A stretch of 64,000 nt of DNA, taken from a bacterium (lineage in GTDB: Bacteria; Actinomycetota; Thermoleophilia; Solirubrobacterales; 70-9). The notes under the pieces were generated by a model. That model saw nothing but the letters and a program-made list of their open reading frames with translations. It was not told the origin of the DNA and made no database searches. A program made the translations under genes and the position numbers. Positions 56,649 to 64,000 of this stretch are shown here, in pieces. Position 1 is the stretch's first letter. The number at the start of each line of letters is the position of its first letter. The stretch lies in contig JAHEXV010000001.1 in the NCBI GenBank assembly GCA_023251935.1, positions 1 to 64,000 on the forward strand, given 5' to 3'.

Positions 56649-57594
56649 CCCCGCGCATACGGTGATCGTCCCCGCGTACAACGCGGAGGGCACGATCGAG
56701 CAGGCGATCCGCTCCGTCCAAGCCCAGACCACCAGCAGCTTCGAGGTGATCGCGGTCGACGACGGCTCGCGCGACGCGACGCCGGAGCTGCTGGAGCGGA
56801 TGGCCGGCGACGACGACCGGATCACCGTGGTTCGCCAGCGAAACGCCGGGCCGAGCGCCGCCCGCAACGCCGCCATCGGCCGGGCGGCGGGCGACTACCT
56901 GACCTTCCTCGACAGCGACGACCTGCTGATGCCCCCGTACCTGGAGACGATGGCAGCGGCGTTCGCGAGGGAACCGCGGGTCGGCCTGGCCCACGCCCGG
57001 GCGTGGGTGCTCGACGAGGCCGCCGGCGGCGGCAGGGTGAGGCGCGAGATCTGGCCTCCCCCCGGATACGTCACCGGTTCGAGCGCCGAGCCCGCCGAGC
57101 CCGCCGAGGCGGTGGTCGCGCTGGCGTCCGGCAATTACGTCGGGGCCGTGCAGACGGCGAGCCGCGCCGCGCTCGAGCGCGCCGGGGACCTCGACGACGA
57201 CCTTCACCAGGCCGAGGACTACGACCTCTGGGTGCGGATCGCGATCGCGGGGTTTCGGGTCGTCGCCGCGCCGGGGACGCTCGCGGTGATCCGCAATCGC
57301 CCCGGGTCGCTGTCGAAGGACGAGCTCGAGCTCACGCGGGGCGTGCGCTCCGTCTGCGAGCGGCTGCTGTCCGTCTACGACGTCTCCGACCAGGCGCGGG
57401 CCGCGGCCGCCGGTCAGCTGCGGGTGGCCGACCGCCAGATCGAGCTGCTGAGCGGAGGGGCCCCCGGGCGCGCGGCGCTGAGGCGGATGCGACTTGCCCT
57501 GGGCAGGATCAAGCGCCGCGTCCTCGCCGGGCGCCTCTGGTACCGGGAGCCCCCGCCCGAGGTGGCGGAGGCGTTTCCGGAGCTCGTCGGCTAG
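56617..57594 (+). CDS. Glycosyltransferase family 2
   Basis: AHTVIVPAYNAEGTIEQAIRSVQAQTTSSFEVIAVDDGSRDATPELLERMAGDDDRITVVRQRNAGPSAARNAAIGRAAGDYLTFLDSDDLLMP. Confidence 0.92.
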   Translation: MSSTERVRVSDPAHTVIVPAYNAEGTIEQAIRSVQAQTTSSFEVIAVDDGSRDATPELLERMAGDDDRITVVRQRNAGPSAARNAAIGRAAGDYLTFLDSDDLLMPPYLETMAAAFAREPRVGLAHARAWVLDEAAGGGRVRREIWPPPGYVTGSSAEPAEPAEAVVALASGNYVGAVQTASRAALERAGDLDDDLHQAEDYDLWVRIAIAGFRVVAAPGTLAVIRNRPGSLSKDELELTRGVRSVCERLLSVYDVSDQARAAAAGQLRVADRQIELLSGGAPGRAALRRMRLALGRIKRRVLAGRLWYREPPPEVAEAFPELVG

Positions 57595-57693
57595 CTGGAA
57601 CGTCGTTCACGGCCGACAGGACACTTGAGCACCTATACGGTGCGGAACGTTCCTCTCGTCGGAGCCGAGACGCCCGCGGCCTGGTCCCACCTG

Positions 57694-58053
57694 CTACGGG
57701 CCTGGGGTTCCCCCGCTGCCGCCCGTGGTCGTCGTGGTCGTCGTGGTGGTGGTCGCGGTGCTGGTGGTGATCGAGGTCGTCGTGGTCGGGGTGGTGGTGG
57801 TCGTGGTCGGCTGAGTCGCGGTGGTCGTCGGGGGAACGGTCGAGGTCGTCACCGAGCTCGTGCTCGTGCTGCCGCCCCCACTGTCGGAGGAGGCGACCAG
57901 GGCCAGGGCGACCCCGAGGCCGATCACGACGGCGACCAGCACGGCGATCGCCCACTTGACGCCGCGGCTCATGCCCCCCGACGGCGGCTGCTCGGCCGGC
58001 GGCGGGCCCGGGCCGTCGGGCGGACCCATGTGGCGGGTGGGATCCTCGTGCAT
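57694..58053 (-). CDS. Single-TM protein with poly-Thr extracytoplasmic tail
   Basis: GVKWAIAVLVAVVIGLGVALALVASSDSGGGSTSTSSVTTSTVPPTTTATQPTTTTTTPTTTTSITTSTATTTTTTTTTTGGSGGTPGP. Confidence 0.7.
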   Translation of the reverse strand: MHEDPTRHMGPPDGPGPPPAEQPPSGGMSRGVKWAIAVLVAVVIGLGVALALVASSDSGGGSTSTSSVTTSTVPPTTTATQPTTTTTTPTTTTSITTSTATTTTTTTTTTGGSGGTPGP

Positions 58054-58065
58054 CAGCGGGCGAGT

Positions 58066-59136
58066 CTAGCCGCCGCCGGGGCGCTCCCGCTCGGCCCGCC
58101 GATCTCCCGGCCTGACGAGCAGGGCCACCGCCCGCAGCGGCGCTCCGAAGCGGCCCGCGCCGACCAGGAATCCGCACCCCCAGCTCAAGTGCATGGTGGC
58201 CAGCACGATCGGCAGCCAGCATGCGTCGCGGACGCCGACCCGAAGCCGAGAGGCAGCGGTCGCGGCCAAAGCGGCGAGATAGGCCGCGATCCCCACCCGG
58301 GCCAGCCGCGACGCTCGCCCTCCGGGCAGCGCCGCGATCGGGAGCGTCAGCACCAAGGCCGGTGGGAGCAGGTGCGAGCGCCGCATGCTCTCGGGGTGGG
58401 CGCGGCAGGTCTTGGCCCGGTAGATCCCGTAGCGCCAGTATTGGCGCACGAGCGCTCGAAGGCTGTCACGGGGGGCGTACTGCGCCGCCATCTCGGGGAT
58501 GCAGACGATCCGCCCGCCTGCCTCGCGGATCCGGGCGGCCAGCTCGCCGTCCTCGTTGATCGGCCAACGTTGATCCCAGCCTCCGTGGCGCAGCAGGGTC
58601 TCCCGGCGCCAGATCCCCGTGTAGCCGGCGTCGACGTCGATCTCGTGCCGCGCGTTGCGGAAGGCGGCCCCGCCGATCCCGAGCCGCGTGCCGAGCGCGA
58701 GCGCGATCCGGCGCGACCACCTGCCGACCCCGTGCGGGAGCTGCGGGCCGCTCACCCACTGGACGTCGCCGCGGCGCAGGCGCTCGAGGCCGCGGGCGAG
58801 GTAGTCGCGCGGGTAGAGGGTGTGGGCGTCCATGCGGGCCACGAACTCGCCGCGAGCGTTCTCGAGCCCGATGTTGAGCGCGAACGGGATCGCCCGGTGC
58901 GGGTTGTCGAGGATCCGGATCCGTGGGTCGTCGCCGGCGAGGCGCTCCAGCACCGATCGGGTGGCATCGTCGGAACGTCCGTCCATGAACAGGAACTCGA
59001 CCCTCTGGTCGAGGCGCTGCGCCTGCAGGCACCGCACCGTCTCGACGATGTGCACCTCCTCGTTCAGGGTCGGTATGAGGACGCTCACCGCCACCGCCCG
59101 CCGGCCGTTCCGAGATCGCCTCTCTGAGCTCACCAC
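58066..59136 (-). CDS. Glycosyltransferase family 2 (ExoA-like) with C-terminal TM region
   Basis: GTG start; AVSVLIPTLNEEVHIVETVRCLQAQRLDQRVEFLFMDGRSDDATRSVLERLAGDDPRIRILDNPHRAIPFALNIGLENARGEFVARMDAHTLYP. Confidence 0.9.
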   Translation of the reverse strand: MVSSERRSRNGRRAVAVSVLIPTLNEEVHIVETVRCLQAQRLDQRVEFLFMDGRSDDATRSVLERLAGDDPRIRILDNPHRAIPFALNIGLENARGEFVARMDAHTLYPRDYLARGLERLRRGDVQWVSGPQLPHGVGRWSRRIALALGTRLGIGGAAFRNARHEIDVDAGYTGIWRRETLLRHGGWDQRWPINEDGELAARIREAGGRIVCIPEMAAQYAPRDSLRALVRQYWRYGIYRAKTCRAHPESMRRSHLLPPALVLTLPIAALPGGRASRLARVGIAAYLAALAATAASRLRVGVRDACWLPIVLATMHLSWGCGFLVGAGRFGAPLRAVALLVRPGDRRAERERPGGG

Positions 59137-59215
59137 GCGCCCGAACGGTAGCGGCGCCAGAAGCGCCAAACGCGGCGCCGGACCGGGCCGCCAACCGGTT
59201 CGCCGAGCCCGCCGC

Positions 59216-60304
59216 TCAGCCGCGGTTGGCCTGGCGCTGGCGTAGGCGGACGGCACCGGTGATCGCCGCCCCCGCGAGTCGGCCACCGGCCGAGGCCATC
59301 GGGATCGCCATGGTGACGATCGGCCTGCTGTCCGGCCACAACCTGTTGACGAGCTCGTTGTCCGGCTGCACGCAGGAGTCCATCCAGGCGGCGTCCTGGT
59401 CGCGGTCGAACCACGACAGGTGATCGAGCACCAGCTGGGCGCCGGGGGAATAGCGGCGCCAGCGTTCGTCGAAGGCGATCTTGAGGCAGAAGATCCCGTC
59501 GGCGGCGCGCAGGTTGCAGGCCATCGCGACCCGCTGGCCGTCGGCCTGCAGCGACAGGAGGTGAAGGCGCCCGAGCTCGCGGAAGGAAGCGCAGACCGCG
59601 CGGAAGAACTCGGCGTCTCGCGCAAGAGAGGCGACGGCTGTCCCGCTCCGCCCCTTCCAGCCCGACGCCTCCAGCTCCAGGAACCCCTCGACGGCCCCGG
59701 CGTCGTCCGCCAGGTCGACCATCGCAAGTGGGGCGCCGAGCTCCTCCTCGAAACGCCTTCGCTTGCGTTCCAGCTCGCGCCTTTGCTTGCCCTTCACGGC
59801 GAGAGGCGCCTCCCCCGCCGCCCGGCGCCGCAGCACGGCACGCCGGTGCTGATTGACCGGCAGCTCGTCGGCGCCCTGATGCTCGATCGCCAGCCGCAGG
59901 GCCTCCCGCACCGGACCCTCGTCGGCCAGGGCGTCGAGGCCCACGTAGGAGGCCCAGCGCTGGCGCATCAGCTCGCGAGCCATCGCGGGAATCGCCGCCT
60001 CGACCCGGTCGGAGCGGACCAGTGGCGTGCCGAGGAAGCAGTACCTGTGCTGCCACGTGGCGACGCACCCGAGCGGCACCCGGTGCCAGCTTCGCGGCCG
60101 GTGGATCGGCAGGCAGGCCGACCAGCCGTCGGCCCCCCGCACCACCACCACGCCCAAGCGGCGCCCGCCGATCAGCTCCGCGGCGGGAAGCGCGTACTCG
60201 GGCTCGAAGAAGGGGTTCGGCTCTGCGGCCTGCGCGGCCAAAGCCCTCCACCGCTCCAGATCTTGGTCCGAGAGATCGCGAAGCCCCAGGATCGAAGCGC
60301 GCAC
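59216..60304 (-). CDS. GNAT/FemAB-like (CelD/BioF2-type) acyltransferase
   Basis: NPFFEPEYALPAAELIGG...RRELERKRRRFEEELGAPLAMVDLADDAGAVEGFLELEASGWKGRSGTAVASLARDAEFFRAVCASFRELGRLHLLSLQADGQRVAMACNLRAADGIFCLKIAFDERW. Confidence 0.85.
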   Translation of the reverse strand: MRASILGLRDLSDQDLERWRALAAQAAEPNPFFEPEYALPAAELIGGRRLGVVVVRGADGWSACLPIHRPRSWHRVPLGCVATWQHRYCFLGTPLVRSDRVEAAIPAMARELMRQRWASYVGLDALADEGPVREALRLAIEHQGADELPVNQHRRAVLRRRAAGEAPLAVKGKQRRELERKRRRFEEELGAPLAMVDLADDAGAVEGFLELEASGWKGRSGTAVASLARDAEFFRAVCASFRELGRLHLLSLQADGQRVAMACNLRAADGIFCLKIAFDERWRRYSPGAQLVLDHLSWFDRDQDAAWMDSCVQPDNELVNRLWPDSRPIVTMAIPMASAGGRLAGAAITGAVRLRQRQANRG

Positions 60305-60360
60305 AGGCCCTGCAGTATTACTCGACCGGCGGCCGAGGTCCCCCGGTCAATCCGCCGAGG

Positions 60361-60774
60361 TCAATCCCCGCCGCGCTTCGGGGCTCCCCCGGTCGGCCCC
60401 GGAACCTGCCTAGTCACGGTCGCCGTCGAGGTCACGGTTGACAGCTCGGTGACCGTCTTGGTGGTCTTGGTGATCGTCGTCGTGATCGTGGGAACGGTGG
60501 TGAGCACGGTCGTGACCGTCGTCGGCCGGCTGGTGCTGACGCTGGTCGTGGTCCGAATCACCGTCTTCTTCTCCGGTCCCGACGCGACGATCGCCGCCAC
60601 CGCGACGCCGAGGCCCAGGGCCAGCGCCGCGACCACGACCAGCACCACCCTCACCCGTCGGCTCGACGGCGGCCCGCCGGAAGGCGCCGGCGTGGCCTGG
60701 GGTGGGGTCGTCCGCCCCTCGGCTAGCACCCGCCTCGGGTCCGCCGGCGGCGGTGGGCCCTCAGCCGAGGACAC
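60361..60774 (-). CDS. Single-TM protein with Thr/Val-rich extracytoplasmic tail
   Basis: RRVRVVLVVVAALALGLGVAVAAIVASGPEKKTVIRTTTSVSTSRPTTVTTVLTTVPTITTTITKTTKTVTELSTVTSTATVTRQVPGPTGG; overlaps argD stop by 14 nt. Confidence 0.7.
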   Translation of the reverse strand: MSSAEGPPPPADPRRVLAEGRTTPPQATPAPSGGPPSSRRVRVVLVVVAALALGLGVAVAAIVASGPEKKTVIRTTTSVSTSRPTTVTTVLTTVPTITTTITKTTKTVTELSTVTSTATVTRQVPGPTGGAPKRGGD

Positions 60775-61936
60775 GAGCCAGGATCGCCCCCGCTTCGTCG
60801 ACCTCCTCCGGGCCGATCGTCAGCGGCGGCAGGAAGCGGAGCATGCCCGGTCCGGGCACGTTGATCACCAGTCCCTCGTCGAGGGCGCGTCGAGCCGCTC
60901 CGGCGGCGTCGGTGCCGGCCGCCAGGCTGACTCCGACCATCAGGCCGCGACCCCGGACCTCGGCGACCCGGTCGAGGCCCGCCAGCCCCCCCATGAAGCG
61001 GGCGCCGAGCTCACGGGTGCGTCGCAGGAGCTCCGGATCGTCGATCACCTTGATCGCCGCCAGCGCCGCCGCGCCGGCGACGGGCGCGCCGGCGAACGTC
61101 GAGCCGTGATCACCGCGCTCCAGCACGTCGCCGAGCTCCGGGGAGGTCACGCAGGCGCCGACCGGAAGGCCGCCGCCGAGCGCCTTCGCCGCCGTGATCA
61201 GGTCCGGGGCCACCGGCAGCTGCTGGTAGGCCCACAGCGATCCCGTTCGCCCCATCCCCGATTGGATCTCGTCGAAGACGAGCAGCGCCCCCGACTCGGC
61301 GCAGGCCTCCCGCGCCGCGACCAGGACGTCGTCGCCGATCGGGAACACCCCGGCCTCGCCCTGAATCGGCTCGATCATCACCGCCGCGGTCCGCTCGCCG
61401 ACCGCGTCGCGCAGCGCCGCCGGCGACTCGCGCGGAACGGCGAGGTAGCCGGCCGGCAGCGGTCCAAAGAGGTCGTCGCGGGCGAGCCGCGGGGTCGCGG
61501 CGAGCGTGCCCAGGGTCCGGCCGTGGAAGGCGCCGTCGAGGACGACGATCTCCGGGGCCGCTATCCCGCGGCCGTGGGCGTGCTTGCGAGCCAGCTTGAT
61601 CGCGCACTCGTTGGCCTCGGCCCCCGAGTTACACAGGAACACCTTGCCCCCGAGGCTCGATTCCGCCAGGCGCTCGCACAACCGCATCCCGGGCTCCGTG
61701 TAGTAGAGGTTGGAGACGCCCGCCAGGCGCCCCACCTGCTCGCGGATCGCGGCCACGATCCTCGGATGGCAGTGACCGGCGTTGTGGACCGAGAGCCCCG
61801 CGAAGAAGTCGAGGTACTCCCTACCGTCGGCGTCCCAGAGCCGAGCGCCCTCGCCGCGCACGAACTCCACCGGCGCTCGCGCATAGGTCGGCATCGCATA
61901 CCGCTCCTCCAACTCCTGCAGCTCGGCGAGGCTCAC
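60761..61936 (-). CDS. argD: Acetylornithine aminotransferase
   Basis: FFAGLSVHNAGHCHPRIVAAIREQ...CNSGAEANECAIKLARKHAHGRG...LLVFDEIQSGMGRTGSLWAYQQLPVAPDLITAAKALGGGLPVGA. Confidence 0.95.
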   Translation of the reverse strand: MSLAELQELEERYAMPTYARAPVEFVRGEGARLWDADGREYLDFFAGLSVHNAGHCHPRIVAAIREQVGRLAGVSNLYYTEPGMRLCERLAESSLGGKVFLCNSGAEANECAIKLARKHAHGRGIAAPEIVVLDGAFHGRTLGTLAATPRLARDDLFGPLPAGYLAVPRESPAALRDAVGERTAAVMIEPIQGEAGVFPIGDDVLVAAREACAESGALLVFDEIQSGMGRTGSLWAYQQLPVAPDLITAAKALGGGLPVGACVTSPELGDVLERGDHGSTFAGAPVAGAAALAAIKVIDDPELLRRTRELGARFMGGLAGLDRVAEVRGRGLMVGVSLAAGTDAAGAARRALDEGLVINVPGPGMLRFLPPLTIGPEEVDEAGAILARVLG

Positions 61937-62796
61937 GGCACGACCATTGTTCCGATGCCGGCATCCGTGAACAGCTCGAGCAGCAGCGAATGCGGCTGGG
62001 AACCGTCGATGATGTGGGCGGAGGAGACGCCGCCCCGAATCGCCTCGACGCAGGCGCCCAGCTTCGGCCGCATGCCGCCGCTGACGCCGTCGAGGGCGCC
62101 AGCCACCTCGTCGACTCGCGCCCGCGAGACCAGCGACCCGGGATCGGCGGGATCGGCGAGCCAGCCGGCGATGTCGGTGAGAAAGATCGCCTTATGGGCG
62201 GGCAGCGCCGCCGCGACCTTGCCGGCGGCGGTGTCCGCGTTGACGTTGTAGGAGTTGCCTTCGCCGTCGGTGCCCGCGGAGGCGATCACCGGGATGTAGT
62301 CCTCGGCGATGTGGTTGAGGACATCGACGTGAACGCGCTCGACGTCGCCGACCAGGCCGACCCGCTCGGCGTCCGGATGGGGGCGGATCTCGAACAGCGT
62401 CCCGTCCTCGCCCGATAGCCCCACCGACGGCTGGCCGTGGCGGTTCAATCGGCTGACGATATCGGCGTTCACCTTGCCGAGCAGGACCATCTTCGCGACC
62501 TCAACGGTCTCGGGGTCGGAGACCCGCACGCCCTCGACGAAGCGGACCTCCATCCCGAGACGCTCCATGTAGGTCGTGATCTCCGGGCCCCCACCGTGGA
62601 CGATCACCGGGTTGAGCCCGACGTACTTGAGCAGCACCACGTCGGTCGCGAAGCCCTCCCGCAGTGCCTCGTCCCGCATCGCGGCGCCGCCGTACTTGAT
62701 CACCACCGTGCGGCCGTGGAAGTCCCGGATGTAGGGCAGCGCCTCCAGCAGGGTCTCAACCCGGACGTTGGGATCCGGCTCTCGCTGCCCGCTCAC
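61933..62796 (-). CDS. argB: Acetylglutamate kinase
   Basis: GTG start; GRTVVIKYGGAAMRDEALREGFATDVVLLKYVGLNPVIVHGGGPEITTYMERLG...DGSQPHSLLLELFTDAGIGTMVVP. Confidence 0.97.
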   Translation of the reverse strand: MSGQREPDPNVRVETLLEALPYIRDFHGRTVVIKYGGAAMRDEALREGFATDVVLLKYVGLNPVIVHGGGPEITTYMERLGMEVRFVEGVRVSDPETVEVAKMVLLGKVNADIVSRLNRHGQPSVGLSGEDGTLFEIRPHPDAERVGLVGDVERVHVDVLNHIAEDYIPVIASAGTDGEGNSYNVNADTAAGKVAAALPAHKAIFLTDIAGWLADPADPGSLVSRARVDEVAGALDGVSGGMRPKLGACVEAIRGGVSSAHIIDGSQPHSLLLELFTDAGIGTMVVP

Positions 62797-63947
62797 GTCG
62801 TGTACTCCGAGTTCAGCTTCACGTAGGCCTCGCCGAGGTCCGAGAAGTAGACCTGCGAGGCGCCGTCGCCGCGCTCGAGGCGCAGGGAGACCTCGGCCTC
62901 GAAGACGTCCGAGCTCAGCTCGGCGGCCTCGATCGCCTCCGGTCCGATCTCGTCGAGCTCCTCGCCCGCCAGGGCCATCCCCGCGGCCTGGGCGATCCGG
63001 CCCCAGTTGGGGTCGCGGCCGTGCAGCGCCGTCTTGACCAGCGGCGAGTTGGCGATCGCCCGGGCGACCCGCTCGGCCTCCTCCGCGGAGGCGGCCCCGG
63101 TGACCCCGATCCGTCCCACCCTGGTCGCGCCCTCGCCGTCGGCGACCACCTCGAGTGCGAGCTGCAGCAGGATCGCGTCCAGGAGGCCCGCCGGCAGCGG
63201 GCGCCCGGACGACCCGGTCGCCTGAAGCACGATCGTGTCGTTGGTGCTCATCTGGCCGTCGACGGTGATCCGCTCGAACGACCGGGAGACGGCGGAGCGA
63301 AGGGTCGCGTCGGGGTCGTCGATCTGGGCATCGGTCTGGATGAAGCACAGCATGGTCGCCAGCGCGGGCTGGATCATCCCAGCGCCCTTCGCCTGGGCCG
63401 AGATGGTGACGCCGTCGGCCCGCACCGCGCAGCTCTTGCGGTCGCGATCGGTCGTCATGATCGCCCGCGCGAACTCCTCGCCGCCGCCCACCGACAGCGC
63501 CTTCGCCGCATCGGCGATGCCGGCGCGGACCGCGTCGATCGCCAGCGGCACGCCGATCGTCCCCGTCTCCGCCACCGCCACCGAGCGCGGCTCGAGGTCG
63601 AGCGCCGCGGCGGCCGCGTCGCGCATCTCGAGCGCGTCGCGATAGCCAGGGGCGCCGGTCGCCGCGTTGGCGTTGCCGGAGTTGACGACCACGGCCTTGA
63701 CCCCGGCGCGATCGGTCCGCTCCCGGCAGACCCTGACCGGTGCGGCCGCGGCGGCGTTGCGGGTCAGAAGCAGCGCCGAGGCCACCTCGGCCTCGCAGGC
63801 CAGCAGCCCGACGTCGGTGCCCCCTCCGCCCTTCAGCCCGCAGGCCACCCCCGCGGCGCGAAACCCAGGCGCCAGCTGGGCTGGATCGAGCTCCTCGAGC
63901 TCGGCCGGCGCCTGCACCCACCGGGATCTGAAGAAGCCGCCCATCAA
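62793..63947 (-). CDS. argJ: Bifunctional glutamate N-acetyltransferase/amino-acid acetyltransferase
   Basis: VVVNSGNANAATGAPGYRDALEMRDAAAAAL...VAETGTIGVPL...QAKGAGMIQPALATMLCFIQTDAQ...VDGQMSTNDTIVLQATGSSG. Confidence 0.96.
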   Translation of the reverse strand: MMGGFFRSRWVQAPAELEELDPAQLAPGFRAAGVACGLKGGGGTDVGLLACEAEVASALLLTRNAAAAAPVRVCRERTDRAGVKAVVVNSGNANAATGAPGYRDALEMRDAAAAALDLEPRSVAVAETGTIGVPLAIDAVRAGIADAAKALSVGGGEEFARAIMTTDRDRKSCAVRADGVTISAQAKGAGMIQPALATMLCFIQTDAQIDDPDATLRSAVSRSFERITVDGQMSTNDTIVLQATGSSGRPLPAGLLDAILLQLALEVVADGEGATRVGRIGVTGAASAEEAERVARAIANSPLVKTALHGRDPNWGRIAQAAGMALAGEELDEIGPEAIEAAELSSDVFEAEVSLRLERGDGASQVYFSDLGEAYVKLNSEYTT

Positions 63948-64000
63948 CCCAACCCCTCGGTCTCGGGCAGGCCGAGCATCAGGTTGAGGTTCTGGATCGC
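63944..64000 (-). CDS. argC: N-acetyl-gamma-glutamyl-phosphate reductase, C-terminal 18 aa only (runs off right edge)
   Basis: Minus-strand translation AIQNLNLMLGLPETEGLG*; typical ArgC C-terminus, overlaps argJ start (ATGA). Confidence 0.88.
   Translation of the reverse strand, partial: AIQNLNLMLGLPETEGLG

Noticed and set aside
55053-56876. 607-aa minus-strand ORF antisense to the flippase
   Set aside because: Shadow ORF; the plus strand has a coherent multi-TM Wzx-like protein.
57630-57655. GCACC-TATAC-GGTGC and GGAACGTTCC as further members of the repeat family
   Set aside because: Palindromic but no shared core with the 36 kb units; probably a simple terminator between convergent genes.

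Overview
High-GC actinobacterial chromosome segment; gene content suggests Thermoleophilia/Solirubrobacterales (inference). It is almost fully coding. I see no tRNA, rRNA, CRISPR array, transposase or prophage. Left to right: a partial isochorismate synthase; ilvB/ilvN; a very SQD1-like UDP-sulfoquinovose synthase divergent from a DUF2304-like/GT2 fusion; ndh with an operator-like palindrome; gatCAB; a GMC oxidoreductase; a tandem pair of paralogous membrane proteins; folD; a UvrD/PcrA helicase; cysE and cysK with an ATGA-coupled mini-ORF between them; a cysteine-free CymR-like Rrf2 regulator; LuxR-output regulators; gltX; endonuclease IV; dnaE; galE-like; O-antigen polymerase-like; a signalling block (PAS-LuxR, LuxR-GAF, STAS, SpoIIE-HATPase, degenerate GGDEF, BldC-like, HD-GYP); an LPFTG surface peptide and a class E-type sortase; a c-di-AMP (ydaO/yuaA) riboswitch upstream of an Rpf-like cell-wall protein; argG; a surface polysaccharide cluster (BY-kinase, Wzy, GTs, Wzx, FemAB/GNAT-like) with embedded Thr-rich stalk proteins; and argD-argB-argJ-argC(partial). 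The most interesting signals are: (1) a family of intergenic structured repeats (MITE/REP-like) at about 5.45, 36.1-36.3 and 45.0 kb; (2) the cysK-miniORF-cysE / CymR-like Rrf2 neighbourhood; (3) the sulfoquinovose gene pair in a presumably non-phototrophic actinobacterium; (4) the c-di-AMP riboswitch; (5) the sortase/LPFTG pair. All calls are by eye from translation and motif recognition; no search was run.
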